From Sympetrum striolatum (lineage: Eukaryota; Arthropoda; Insecta; Odonata; Libellulidae): a DNA stretch of 64,000 bases. Both the position numbers and the translations under genes were made by a program. The stretch lies in NCBI GenBank assembly GCA_947579665.1, contig OX388345.1:74329454-74393453 (forward strand), in the 5' to 3' direction. Shown here in pieces: positions 26,201 through 38,000 of the stretch. Position 1 is the first letter of the stretch. Every line of letters starts with the position of its first letter. The notes under the pieces were generated by a model. It saw only the letters and a program-made list of their open reading frames with translations, had not been told where the DNA came from and did no database searches.

Positions 26201-29200
26201 ATATTCCAATAGGTGCTGGGTTCGACACCAGGCGTTTACAAAAAATCAGAAATTGCAGCAATTTTTAAGGTTTGTTTAAGCCCTTCCCGATAACATTGAA
26301 ACTCAAAACATGACATGTGAACAAAGATTATAAATACCTTTTATAAGCTTGCAGTATCCAAGCTACTTTTACTCGTATATAATAACATATTTCGTACGTA
26401 ATATAATTCATACAATTTATTGCGGAAGATGTAACTTCCGCAATGTATGTTCGTTTTCGAATGTTTATAATAGAAAATAGGGATTTAAAATAACACAAAT
26501 AAAATTGTCTTTTCTCAGAATACTATCTCGCTGGATGTTTTTAATGAGTGAAGTATAGCTAAAAGTAGGCAGCTACTTTTTTGAACGCATTTTTCTCAAA
26601 CCTCTCGACATTCCCTTCAAAATTTTCAGGATGTATTTTCCCAGAATATTTACCAGGAAATTTAAAAGTATCGAAAAAAGATCATAAAAGGAAGCAAATT
26701 ATCAAGAATAAGAACTTCTTCGTTTCTGAAATGAGAGTGAGTATTTAAAGAACATGAACAAACAAATTCCCTACGAATTTCCAAATTTTTCAATTAAATA
26801 TTTTTCTTTTCTTATTTTTCCTTGTAATATGATAACAATTAACTAGAAATAAATTTCACTGAACAGCTTTCAATTACTGTATCTCCATGTGGTATAATAT
26901 TAAAATTAAATTAGGCTAACTTTTTCTTTCAACGCGTATATTTCTACTACGTGCATCAATCTCTCTTATGAACATGGGGCCGTTTGAGATAAGTTGGGCT
27001 TTAGTAATTTCAAGTAATGTGTATTTATTACGTATCATAATTTCTGTGAATATTTTTATAAAAACCATCTTGAACATACATGTAAACCAAAATGTTAACT
27101 CCAATAAGAGAATTTTCTTCATAGGGTACAACAGTATTTTCCTGGATTAGCTTCAATTCCTAATAATTGAAGCATCTTTTGGTTTATAAAAAAACGTCTA
27201 ATCCAGAGTTCTAAAAAATTATGATCGATTTGAATATCTTCATTAGAACATAGTGTACTCCCGCAACCAGCACTCCCATTGAGAGGAGTTTTAGTATATG
27301 CGAGCTCACTCTCAACGATAGGAAAAGCAGACTAGAGCCACAGAGATTGAATAAAATGGTATTCATCCATGAGAACTATGCGTTGTGCAAAGATTTTGTT
27401 GACAGAGTGTAACCTACTGCTGAATGTTATTAACATATTTATTTTAAACTCCTCTCATTCATTCATTTGCTTATTATTCTTTTAGTTTGTTTAAACTTAA
27501 ATGTTTTGATTTTTGTTCATCATTTATACATTTTTTATTTTCTGGAAATTTCAATTGAACGTCTATTCCTGGATTCCATAATTGAAAAATGTGGCGCAAA
27601 TGTGATGTTAAAACTAATTCGCAACAATAGTACATCCATTGATCGACATTCTACTGGCTATTTGTGCCCAATTTGTGATACCACTCTTTAAACGTTCTTA
27701 AAGTAATGTAGAGTAATTATAAGAATTATGCTTTTGAGAAAATAAGGAAAGCAACGTCTTATCAAATTAACCCCTTAATGGCGCAGAGCGAGCTAGAATC
27801 GAAAAATTCTGGCCAAGAATAAGGAAACATTTTTTGAGTGTGAACTTTGAAACTTCGCATTGCTATACCTCAATAAGTTCTGCACATAATATTCCCAGAC
27901 AACGTCTTATGTGAGCTCGTTTTCCTTAAATTGGAGGGTCCGAGAGAGGATAAGAGAAAGAAATATAACTTAAAAGTCATGTTACATGAAGTGAGTATTT
28001 CACCAACAGAGGCTAATTCAGAGATCTGATGGAAGTGATGCAATAATTCAAATATTTAACTGTGATCACTTAAAAAATCATAATTAAGCTTAAGGGTTGA
28101 TTATTTAATACTGTATTGATTTTTTCCCGATGATTCTGCTCATTTGGGTTTGGTTTGAGGCTGAAGAATTTTGCAAAAATCTAAGCCTGGCATTATTCGT
28201 GAATTTTGGTCAATTTTGACCACCTGTAGAATTTTAATAGGTAGAAATCAGCGTAAATAATTTGGTAGTAATAGGCAGGATATATTTGAGAATTGCCACT
28301 ACTAAAGTCCGCACTCAAAAAAAGGATTTTTTTGCCAGGTTTTTTCGATTCTAGCCCATTGTGCTGCGTATTCAAGATACATTGCCTACATTGTCTTTAT
28401 TGGTATGATATAATTGTAATGTCTACATAAATATAATTGTCTATGTCTATGTAAGAACCCTGCAAGCCGCCTTTCGGCGTGGGGCAGGGGGTCCAAGCAC
28501 CTTGACTCTATTTTCCTAAACGGTTGCTTTCGCGTATACTTCGCGGAAAAATAAATGTTTGAAGCGATTCGTTCTAGCATCTATTTCCCTAATCTTTCTG
28601 GCAGTATCAGAACGGCCCATATAACAGAGGGGTCGCATTATATCGGTTACACCATCTGAAAACGTAATTTCTCTGAACTTATTTAATAAATTTATCCTTT
28701 GAATTTTTCTTCTATCTTCTAAAGATTCCCATCCCGCGTCCTGTAACATCTGAGTGACACTTGCTGTTTAATCGTAGCAATTCTTTACAAATCGTATCGC
28801 CTTTCGTTGTACGTTTTCTAAATCCCGAATATGACATTTCTCAGCGGGGTCCCATACACTACATGCATACTCATGGTGAGGCCTAACTAATGCTAAGTAA
28901 CATCGCTCGCGAACTTTTTCTTCGCTCCTACCGACTATTCTTATAACGAAACCGAGTTTCTTAAGTGCTTTTCTACATATATTTCAGAAGTGGGCACTCC
29001 ATGATAGATTATTCGTGAGAGTTACTCCAAGATACCGATTCTACTGTCATTAGGTTTACCCCTCGGAGACTATAAGAATAATCATTTATTATAGATTTAC
29101 TTTCGAAGAAGTTAACTACCAAACACTTTTCTAAATTAAGCTCTAATTGCCAATCATCGCACCAGTTCATAATTCTATCTAAGTCGTTCGAAAGGGTTAA

Positions 29201-32200
29201 TCTATCCTCTGAACTAACTATTTCCCTGTAAATGACTGTGTCGTCTGCGAATATCGTAACATTGCTTTCAATCTGATTGCTGAGGTCGTTGATATATACT
29301 AAAAATAACAACGGTCCAATTACACTGCCCTGAGGGACGCCCGAGGTCACCTTAACCAAGTTGGAACTAATACCATCAAGTACTACTCGCTTCTCTCTAT
29401 CGGTGAGAAAGTCTTTTATCCAGTTAATAACTTCTTTATTGATACCCGCAACTTCTAATTTATACAGAAATTTATGATGAGGTACCTTATCGAAAGTCTT
29501 CCGAAAATCAAAAAAATATTGCATCGACTTGCTTATGTTTTTTTAGCAGAGTTTAGAATATCGTGTACTAATAAAGCCAGCTGAGACTCGCAAGAACGAG
29601 TCTTACGAAAACCGTGTTGATTCCTAATTATGAAATTAGACGTTTCAAGAAAACCCATTAAAGAGCTAGCTATTATATGATCCATAATTTTACCGCTCAG
29701 TGATGTTAAAGATATAGGTCTGTAATTAGCTGGATCGTCCTTAGAGCCGCTTTTAAATATTGGCGTGACATTCGCAATTTTCCAATCCTTCGGGACCTTT
29801 CCTTCGCTCATACTCTTGTCAAATATAACTTTAAGAAAAGGTGCTACGCTCTCCGCAACTTCCTTGAACACTCGAGCCGGTATGTCTTCAGGACCCGGAA
29901 CTTTATTCGGTTTAATCTGTCGAAATAGTTTAATGATGCCGTCTTCTCTGAAGGTGATTTTTGACATCGATTCAGGTTTATCAACGTTCGGGAGAGTATT
30001 TAATGTATCGTCAGACGTGAAAACGCTTCGAAAAAAATAATTCAAGATATTAAGCATTGCCTTTAGCATCGTTTACTATATTACCGCTAGTAACCTTTAA
30101 TGAACCAACAGTTTGCTCTTTACCTTGGACCTCACGAACGTACGACCAAAACGCTTTTGGGTCCTCTTCCAAGTGTTCGCATAAAATCTTATTTTCATAT
30201 TTTTATTGGTATGATATAATTGTAATAATGTACTCTCAGATATTCGAGTTATTCGCCTTTTTTTCTGCCGTATACGAACGAAAATTTACACGCCGCCGGT
30301 TACGCCGCGCCGCCGCCGACGATTAAGCAGTCAGCGTTCACGCCGTTACGCCGCCGCCGCCGGCTTCATTTTCCTCCTACGCCGCCGCTGACAAAAATCA
30401 TAACGGCGCCCATGTCTACAACCAAGGTTTGTGGAAAAGCTAACTGTAGTGAACGTTTTTATTATGAATCTGTTTAATCATAGGGTGATTTTTCTGCACT
30501 TATTAGACAGGCTTAACTAATATCTCTCTTGCTCAGAGAGTAATGTAAGGATATCAATTCCCAGTTTTTATATTCACAAACTACACTCAAATAATCCACA
30601 GCTAATAATGGAAAGGATGAGGATACAACCAGCCTTTAGCCTGATGGCTTTACTATGCAAGATCATACAAAAAAGTCCAGAGGTCACACAAAACTGTAAA
30701 CTTCAGAGCAAGATCACTATTTACATTTGGCCAAATGCTAGAATAACTTTTCAAATCCCAGCATGATGTATCTCAGGTTAGAAATACTTGGATTAAAGGT
30801 CAGATAAACCGAATCATACAATTAATCTTCTGTAAGGCTTCCATTCTTGCTAGGCTTCTCAGATAGAATAAATAGACTGTGTTCTTGTCATATAACATCC
30901 ATTGCAAAAATTGTGATACCTATGAAATGTTCAGTAATTAGTTCCTCAGGAAGGAACTTGATGTTTTAACTATGTTTACAGGAATTGGTATTTTGTATCA
31001 TAAGTGAGGAGAAACAAAAATATGATTGAAAAAGATTTGGATAATTCTATTCCAAAGTAGTAAATACCACATTTATATAGAGAAAAGACCTTGAACATTA
31101 TTACAAACTTCTTTAGAGCATTATCACAGGGAAGAATCAAATTTCACATGGTAAAAATGAGAATAGAAAATGATAGTGATTTTGTTCTAACCAGATACAG
31201 TTATGATGAATATGGTATTACAAGAACTTATTCTATGTAACTTATTTTTTGCATAATAATCCTTGTTTAGTCTCACACTCAAGATTTTGCCAAAAATATT
31301 AATTGATCAAATTGGTGAAAACAAAACTTGTCTGCACAATAGCACAAGTAAAGTAAAGACTACATGAGGCATAATAACTAAACATTTCCTACCAGGGTTC
31401 ACATTTTAAGAACACTCTTTATAAACATATCAGCCAATTATATTAATGATGAGCTTGAATGAGAACAATCCATCCATCAAAAAATATTGCCTTTTGTGGT
31501 AAGTTCCAGCACAAAGGACTGTAACCCCCGACATAAGTTGGAACTGCAATAATATTGCTAATAGAAAACAATACAAGCACGGATAATAAAAAAAACTAAA
31601 CGAAAAATCATCCTGGATTCCTTTAGCAAAGCTGAGAAACATGAACTGTGACAGGTACAGAAAACATGTGATAGGAATCAATGGAGATGAAGAGCAAGAA
31701 TGATAAAATTGAAATGGACAGACTATATGACTGATGTAGTCCTTCAAAGAGCAAATATAATTTATATAATTGATGACAATATAAAAAGGACAGGAAATTC
31801 AACCAGGAATAAACTAGCACATTACATATGAGGGCAGAAACCCAAGGAAAGATGTAAGGAATGAACTAAAGAATTATTTTGTTTATACCCTTTATGTGTA
31901 CATAATAATTCTATGTAGTATTAATGTTGTTTACAGAGAGTTCACTATATGAGTAAATAAAAATCTTACTCAAAGATAAATTAAACATTGCATAGGACAC
32001 AACGGAGGGAAATAGCAATATCCAGTGGTACATGATTATCAAGATGAGGATAACCCTAAATCCAAAAGACAGGAGCAGACATTGTAACTAAATGAAAAAA
32101 ACTCACTTGTAGTCAGTAAATTGAAAGATTACCTCGATTTATAGCATGAATAATTATGAGTTTGTCATTTTAATCATGCATCAGTGCAGTTCTGATGAAA

Positions 32201-33728
32201 ATTAAAATGATAGTCACCTTGTGGTCAGATCTTCATCATCCTGCCAAGCAGGCTGCCGTGTTTTTTTGGCAGAACTTCTTCGAGAAGCCTTTTCCTCTGT
32301 AGACATAGCTGTGTCCATGACCACTTCTCCATCAGCCCCTGTAGATTCCAAGTCCTCTTCTTCATCAAGACCTGAATCAAGGTCTTCCATTTCCTTACAG
32401 TTATCATCGTTACTTCGCCTTAAGAATGATGCTTCACCAAACACAAGTTTTTCTAACCTAAAATGAGGGGCGATAAAATATTTCAAAAACTAAGCCACCA
32501 CAAGGAAATCCAATGCACATAAAAATTGAAATGAAAGCCAATTAAAAGATATTGAGGCGGTGATTTGTGCAGCCTGGAGACTCTTGTCCGAAAAACTGAA
32601 AAGCCAAACATGATATGGGACTTGACCTTAGAATCTAACACTAAATTAAGAGATATCTTTTAATGAGATTGTCAAGCAAATTTAAAGAATAAAATTCCAT
32701 AATTAATTTCAACATTTCTTCCCGAGCACTCGAAAAATACTGCTAACAGGTAGTTCTTAAATAACGATAACCGAATTGAAATTAATTTAAACGTATTAAT
32801 AAATACGATAGAGCAGACTATACTAAAATGTCTTTTTTTAATATGACTGCATAATAGGTGGACATCTCTTTTGTTAACCATTAAAACAATGAAAAAATTA
32901 CGTGAAATGTGTTCACATACTCCAACTCATTCTTTTTCACAATACTTTTATATTGAATTTGATTTCAAATGGAAAACACTAAGTCATCCCATCCGGCGAG
33001 AGGTACGAGATAAAATGATGGCTGTAATTCAGCATTTTAGGGGGAATCATTTTAAACCTAAGTAAGAGAAGTCCTGTAGTTGATAGCAACTAACAAATAT
33101 CCCAAATTAATTAACAAGAGGAAAACTAACATAATGTGGAGAATAAACAACCTTAGCCATGACTAAAAGAGATAGTTGGAGACATTTGGGGTTCCAGTCA
33201 CTGAAGCTCTAAACATTACCCAAAAAATATAACAAATCACCATACATGGGATACTCATAACTTTCCCGTTCATTGACTTATAAACTGAAAAATTGCATGT
33301 TTTGGGCGAGTTGGAAAAATCGCTGGCAACCATCTTCGGCCACCACAAGCTGTCAAAACGACTGTCACGGACTTAAGTCAATAACTAAGATGACATATTT
33401 AAAAATAATTACGGGGCAGTAGATATAGATGCAAAGCTTTGACAAAATAAAAGTTAGTCAGCCTAGTCAATCCTCCCACGTATGTCAAATCATTGACCAT
33501 TGAAAATAATTTATCTACGCAGCAACACTATTACCACTAGATGAGTTCAATGTACTGCCAAACGGCTCTTTTAAAAGTGGAATACCGTGCTTCTTCAAGC
33601 AATTGTGCTTCTCCCAGCGGTTTCGGCTCCTCAGGCGAGTATTTTCTTCTCATTTTTAACCTAGATTCATTCTGTGGGAGTTCATCACTATTCCTTCTTT
33701 TTTTACTAGAAAGTATTGGATTACTCAT
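14233..33728 (-). CDS. UTP18: U3 snoRNA-associated protein 18 (UTP18, WD40)
   Basis: WD40 subunit of the UTP-B module of the nucleolar small-subunit processome, needed for 18S rRNA maturation. Coding exons on the minus strand: 33728-33556, 32457-32218, 22502-22304, 21510-21292, 20519-20322, 18792-18624, 16464-16151 and 14372-14233; all joins use GT-AG and keep phase, giving about 550 residues (human protein about 556). The N-terminal third is charged and contains the family signature QLEKLVFGEASFLRR and an acidic Ser/Asp run; the rest is WD repeats, with GEVWVWDIASRSCIHRF and ACGSQAGIVNLY the clearest. The final exon is unresolved: after NANLFR there is a donor-like AG|GTTAGTA, as expected since homologues continue with a short RLxHY tail; reading through instead gives LVFIYVY and a stop at 14208. 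Exons are separated by repeat-filled introns. Confidence 0.93.
15330..15990. repeat. Intronic duplicated segment, copy 1 (UTP18 intron 7)
   Basis: About 650 bp closely similar, in the same orientation, to 19390-20045. Shared landmarks include TAATGGATCTACCAA, TTCCTTCATAAATACCAAAG and TTACCTTTGGGGTAAGGAG. A shorter diverged relative is at about 17280-17470. No terminal repeats or coding capacity are seen. Confidence 0.75.
17280..17470. repeat. Diverged partial copy of the intronic repeat (intron 6)
   Basis: Shares CCTTCATAAATGCCAAAGG and a CTCTGGGGTAAGAAGAAGG block with the two longer copies at 15330 and 19390, at lower identity. Confidence 0.55.
18100..18225 (+). repeat. Possible SINE remnant
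   Basis: Contains a B-box-like GGGTTTGAGTCCTCATTATC followed by a T-rich stretch, as in old tRNA-derived SINEs. It lies in UTP18 intron 6. No A box could be assigned. Confidence 0.3.
19390..20045. repeat. Intronic duplicated segment, copy 2 (UTP18 intron 5)
   Basis: Direct repeat of 15330-15990 about 4 kb away. Both copies lie a few hundred bases downstream, in transcription sense, of a WD-repeat exon. Long stretches are nearly identical while others differ by indels. Confidence 0.75.
21571..21747. repeat. Hairpin element with hammerhead-like motifs on both strands
   Basis: Arms of about 65 bp (21571-21636 and 21681-21747) are near-perfect inverted copies (AAATAAAATTTTCACTTGTAC and its complement). 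Between and at the arm edges each strand carries a CTGANNA-T-stem-(G/A)AAAC-stem-GGT layout. It is in UTP18 intron 3. Confidence 0.7.
23409..23642. mobile_element. hAT MITE inserted in a short palindrome
   Basis: 234-bp element, left end CAGCAGTTCCCAACCGGTGG, right end GGTTGGCAACCACTG, inverted. Exact 8-bp duplications CCATAGAG at 23401-23408 and 23643-23650. Removing it restores a 32-bp near-palindrome (14-bp arms TATACCATAGAGTA around TAGT) that is related to the short palindromes at 41786 and 63566. Confidence 0.9.
24120..26390 (+). repeat. Array of ~165-bp monomers with B-box-like motifs, array 1
   Basis: GGTTCGA-type motifs occur at 24139, 24280, 24446, 24604, 24774, 24950, 25119 (GGTGCGA), 25285, 25573 (GGATTCTA), 25748 (GGATCGA), 25915 and 26219; spacing is 141-176 bp, or about double where one motif is lost. 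Most are preceded by CCTTG or similar and followed by CCAG, as in a tRNA T arm. Between motifs recur CACTTCCCG, TTTTTAAGATTTTTT and a TTGAAACT block. A higher-order period near 1.6 kb is visible: the monomers at 24139 and 25748 share CGACGCTAGGTCAGG, and those at 24280 and 25915 also match. Monomers are diverged. No A box or cloverleaf is evident. Confidence 0.75.
26419..26444. repeat. Short hairpin
   Basis: ATTGCGGAAG and CTTCCGCAAT are perfect inverted 10-mers around ATGTAA, just after the end of the B-box array. Confidence 0.6.
26935..26980 (-). repeat. Small LINE 3'-end fragment
   Basis: Minus-strand translation gives REIDARSRNIRVE, matching the REIDARTNRFK segment of the LINE at 28421-30201 and of the fragment at 63337. 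Confidence 0.4.
27776..28372. mobile_element. Possible ~600-bp inverted-ended element
   Basis: Ends share GCTAGAATCGAAAA in inverted orientation, next to CGCAGAGCG (left) and CGCAGCACAATG (right, minus strand). The left end follows TTAACCCCTTAATGG, which loosely recalls piggyBac ends, but the right end lacks a matching GGGTTAA. Family uncertain. Confidence 0.4.
28421..30201 (-). mobile_element. 5'-truncated CR1/L2-type LINE
   Basis: 1.78-kb minus-strand insertion bounded by exact 25-bp direct repeats (28396-28420 and 30202-30226) that are target duplications. It encodes the RT core: NKVPGPEDIPARVFKE, DPANYRPISLTSLSGK, FDFRKTFDKVPHHKF, SGVPQGSVIGPLLF and the catalytic FADDTVIY, followed by the conserved C-terminal part ending REIDARTNRFKHLFF. 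Stops at about 29530, 28985 and 28768 break the frame. The upstream endonuclease is absent. The 3' side ends in an irregular (CATAGA)-like tail. The frames are still readable over long stretches, so the insertion is moderately young. Confidence 0.9.
32458..33555. other. UTP18 intron 1
   Basis: AT-rich, bounded by GTACAT donor and TTTTAG acceptor on the minus strand. No other feature is recognised. Confidence 0.8.
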
Positions 33729-35058
33729 TGTTCTAGATTTCTAAGTATATTTGAAGAAATAATCTCGATTCATTCGCAGGGTCGCCAAAAACTCCTCGAT
33801 AATTGTACAACTACGGCCATCAACGGCTGCGGTTAAACGTGTCTGAAAGTTTTCGCAGTGCTGAAACGATGAATCGCATCAATCGCATGTTTTTACTCGA
33901 TAGTCACGTTTTCGATTCAAGTGCTTCCACCAAAACAGTGTTTAATATATCAGAATACCATAACATTTATTAATGTATTAGAATGATCTTGTTTGAGCTT
34001 TGATATTTAACTTTATCATACAACTTAATTAAAAATATTGTCTTGGGACTGTACTGTGTAAAGATGCAATTTCTAATGTCTCAGCTTATTCAATATTAGG
34101 ACCGTGATAAAGATATTGTTATTTTGAAAAAAATGATATCATAGCTAGATTCGTCGATTTTATGATTTAATTAATGTAAATTCAAAGAGCTGCATGTATC
34201 GCATTCCCCCTGTTGTCATATCCGGGCAGTTCTATATCCACGGGCCAAGAAGCTGCTTTTCAATGTTGCAACATGTTGCCAAAATACTATGAAGTAGGAT
34301 TATTGAACATATACTATGAATTTCATAATCTACGGTATTAGGCGAAGTGTAGAGTTACTTGCTTAGACCATGAGCTGGTAATTCTACTTACTTTCCCAAT
34401 TTTACTGGGATTTCATATTCTATTTAGCAAAAGAGAACTCACGAGGCAAGATTTGTATTCTAATTACTGAGGAATTTCAATTCTCTATGTTATAGAGAAT
34501 TTAAAGTTAAGAAAGAAAAATACTGTTTACCGATTTCTTCTCCTGCGGAGTAAAGCTTATAATCGTTCTTCATACTAAGAAAAATATTTTTGAGTATATT
34601 ATTTTACATAGGAAAACAGCAATCTGTTAAAGTACTAGGATTTTCTTTTGAGACAAAAATACAATATTCGTTAAAATCAATGTTCTGATTATTGCATGAT
34701 TAATGTGAAAATTACTTTAATAAGCGTTATTAAACGAGGCAAAAGAACTTAGTGTTGTAGTTGGTTGCACTGTTTCCAATATTATTTCTTTTCCACCTTG
34801 GGATAATTTACGCTGTAAGATCTGGCGAAGGTGTGTATTTGGTGGAGAGAATGATAAGATAAAGTTACCGATCATGTGATAAATTTCCAGAATTACCGCT
34901 TGAGCTGTGAGGGAAACACATGCCAGTGGAAAAGGTATCTTTAAAATTCTATAAAATACAACTAAGTTACGAGAATATTTTTTCAATAAATTGGAGTCTG
35001 TTCAACAGTCTTAATTGGATTTACTTTTCAATGTTTAGTTGTATGGAGATCAACCTAC
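33729..35058. promoter_or_regulatory. Shared divergent promoter region UTP18 / MGAT4
   Basis: About 1.3 kb separates the UTP18 ATG (minus) from the first MGAT4 coding ATG (plus). Transcription starts cannot be placed and MGAT4 may have an upstream non-coding exon, so the term promoter is inference from gene layout. No TATA-type element stands out above the AT-rich background. Confidence 0.4.
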
Positions 35059-38000
35059 ATGGCCTTAATTGGTTGGTGTATACCACATATGGTTCCCTTA
35101 AGATTTCGTCGTCATGGATTGCTCTTTCTTTTCTTGGCAATCTTGATACCTAGCAGTGTATTCATCCTCTTTTCTAGTCCAGGTGAGTATCTCTTTATTT
35201 GATTTCTAAGCTTTTTTTAAAGAAGAGTTGAACTTTGTAGTAATATCATACTTAAGACTGCATGGTCTTAAATACATTTTTTATGCCTACTGCTGAATGT
35301 TGACAATTGTTTTTGAGGTATAAGATTTAAAGATTCATTATCATCTGAATACATTGAAGTGTTATGCCACTGTTATAATCCTACAACGTTTTCTTATCGT
35401 TCAACTATCGCCTTCTTTTGAAACATAATGCCAGGGTCTTTTCTCAGTTACATCTTGATATTAATGTAATGGTTTTCTTATATATTTAACACAGCTTTTT
35501 CACTCTTTCTACTTTGTATTTCTTATATGTTTACCAAATCCCTTCTTCTTTGTGGTTCAGCGGTTCTTTAAATCAATTTGATGGAATATAATTTAGTTTA
35601 ATATATAGTTTTAATTATATAAAGAAGTTGATGATTCTGTTCTATTCAAATATATTTTCAGTGACTTCCGCAATTAAATAATAAAAGTGTAATCTAGATC
35701 ACAAAAGTATATTCTACATCAGGTAATTGCCATTTCTTTGTAGCGTAAATCAACTTGTGCAATTCTTTTACTATTATTTTTTCAATCCATGTTCTTTATT
35801 TACGGTGATATCTAGTGCCCTTTTTAAATGGAAACACAAAATGAAAAAATCAAGAGAGAAATGTCAATGGGAATTACTAGAAAGTAATTGTTTGATTTTC
35901 TAGCCCACAACTAAGAAGTTGGTGACGCATATCCAACTATCTATTTAATGATAAGTTGACCCATTCAGCTTATTAAATTCTTATATGTTATATCTTTTTA
36001 GTTCTCTAATTTTAATGTTACATAATAAATAAAATATGATGTTTATTCTATCTGAAGGTGTGATTATTTGAAGTTTTGAATAATATCTCTATTTTTTATC
36101 ATTAGAGGAATGTTTCCATATTGAACCATTGCTTTTCTTTATTAAACTCTTAGAAGTGAATTACTAGAATAAATTGAGCTGCATTTATTGTTTGTATTCA
36201 ATTTTAGTGTTTATTGTCCCAAAGTATTAAGATAGTTCTTCAAGAGATTGTAGTCTATTTTTATTTTATAAGTAAGCCATGATTTTCATTCAAGTCCTGT
36301 TGTTTTCTTTGCATCCATTTATCTGAAGAGAATTATCAAAAAGAATGTTTTTGGGGAAACCACTATTTATTTTCAACTCTCATCAAATATTAACTCTAAG
36401 GTGCACAATTCTTGGTGTAGGTGTCATTTTATATGTTGAGGGAGTTTAGCCTATTATAGCTTTATCTATCAAACTCATACAATTGTATGGATTGAAAATA
36501 TTTTATTAATTTAGTGTGTAGTATAGTATTTATCTTGTATTTGGCTATTATTGATAAAATTTTTATTTTAACATTCACTAAGAATTCTGCTATATAATTG
36601 TTACTGTAATTTTTACATGAGAGAATGCCAATGAAACATTTGTGAAGTGATCAGTAACAATACATTCCTTTTTTATAGTACCTCAGTTTCATTATATTAA
36701 TGCATTTTTTAATTCAGTGAAGAATATTTATGTTATCTCTTTAATTTTTGCTGCTATCACATGTGACCTACTTTCTAAAAGTGATAGTGTTTTAAAGCCG
36801 GTTGTTGGTATATATTGTAAACTCTTTTATCACTAAATTTAAATATCAGATTGTGTGGATGTATTAAAATATTATATATTCATGTTTAAATATATATAGT
36901 GATCTATCCTAACCACTCATTTTCAGGCCCTTTAAGTTATAATTGTGAGTTATTGTGATAATTCATAGGTACATAATCCACTTAAGATAAAATAATCTCC
37001 CATACCATTCATATGTAGTGTGAAACTCTTATCTCTCTGTTTGAGTAAAGGTGATCAATATATTAAAGGAGCATCTGTGCTGATAAGTGGTTGGCTGACA
37101 AGCTCACTGTAAGTTAGGTATTGCCTAGATGCAGGGTAAATGTATCTCATGGCTTTGACTTTATCTTAGCTGGGAAAAATTCTACAGAAATACATGGAAA
37201 CCCTCTCTGATTTAGATCTATTCTTTAGAATATTTATTCCACTTCAGTGTGCTATAACTTTTTATTAAGCTTTATAGTTTAAAATATATTAATCTTTGAG
37301 ATTGATTTACCGATCGAATGATGATAAATATAAGGCCATGCTGAGCCATTTGCCACAAGAAAAAAAGATGCTTTATCCCACCTATCTTATTTCCCATTCA
37401 TTTGCATGATTTTAGCTGAAATAATTAGGAAAATAAGAATCCTAACCAAAATTCATATTATTTTTCTAAAAATATTATCAAATATCAAGAGAATGAAGAC
37501 TTTAAGGTATAAATTGGTTCATAGAATGAGGAAGTTAATATTACAGAATAAGTATTGTGGAAATCCTTAGTGTAATTAAACGGAAATTGTACTTAATCCA
37601 CAAAAAGTTTTTATTTAACAAAAAAAATAACTGATTTTGAAGAATGCTCACTCCTTGAAACAAATCGTGTCTTTGTTAAATAAGAACCTTTTGAAGTAAA
37701 GTACAATTTCCTAGTTTCTTTCCATTTAAGTTGGTACTCAATGTGAGAGGAGCATGTCAATTGGGAAGATCCTACTTGAATAAATATTTAAAAAGTAAGA
37801 CGATACATTCATTTTGGTGATTTTAATTGTTTGGAAACTGGGTGCTGAAGCTCTAAGAATGCTAAATGGCATTGGACTCCTGACTTGCAACCTTCAAAAG
37901 AGGAATTAGGACAAATTTCAACTCTTTAAAGGTTTCTCAGGATTTCTAAGAGTCAGCATCAAATGAATGAAGAAAAGTAGGACTTACCTAAGAAAGTGGT

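Larger units (their letters stand above)
23864..30416. mobile_element. 6.55-kb composite insertion with GCC-rich ends and 10-bp target duplication
   Basis: Exact 10-bp direct repeats TACAACCAAG flank it (23854-23863 and 30417-30426). Inside them the ends are inverted: GAGATGGGCGCCG at 23866 and the complement of GACATGGGCGCCG ending at 30416. Each end continues into about 120 bp of irregular GCC/CGC repeats (23868-23994 and 30288-30409), sharply different from the AT-rich surroundings. The interior holds a B-box monomer array, a ~600-bp inverted-ended stretch (27776-28372) and a LINE with its own target duplication. No transposase is recognised. The 9-10-bp duplication would fit a Mutator-like element, but this is inference only. 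Confidence 0.65.
23770..30490. repeat. Foldback element split by the composite insertion
   Basis: Outside the 6.55-kb insertion the flanks are inverted copies: GATTCATAATAAAA and then CGTTTACTACA on the left (about 23811-23835), with the mirrored version at about 30444-30470. Joined together they form a hairpin element of roughly 150 bp that served as target. Confidence 0.55.
22503..32217. other. UTP18 intron 2 (9.7 kb)
   Basis: The largest intron of the gene. It holds a hAT MITE (23409-23642), the 6.55-kb composite insertion (23864-30416) and about 1.8 kb on its right side (30490-32217) in which no element or exon is recognised. Confidence 0.8.

Noticed and set aside
24120..26390. Cluster of real tRNA genes
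   Set aside because: Only the T-arm-like motif repeats. No A box, anticodon arm or acceptor pairing could be drawn around the boxes.
27467..27691. Plus-strand frame ending with a CPIC motif
   Set aside because: A single CxxC at the end of a low-complexity AT-rich frame inside the composite insertion is not enough to call a gene.
31430..31820. Hydrophobic minus-strand frames in UTP18 intron 2
   Set aside because: Phe/Leu/Tyr-rich frames of AT-rich DNA with no motif or splice context.
32221..32466. Plus-strand frame opposite UTP18 exon 2
   Set aside because: It is the antisense shadow of a well-supported exon; Ser richness comes from the acidic codons on the other strand.
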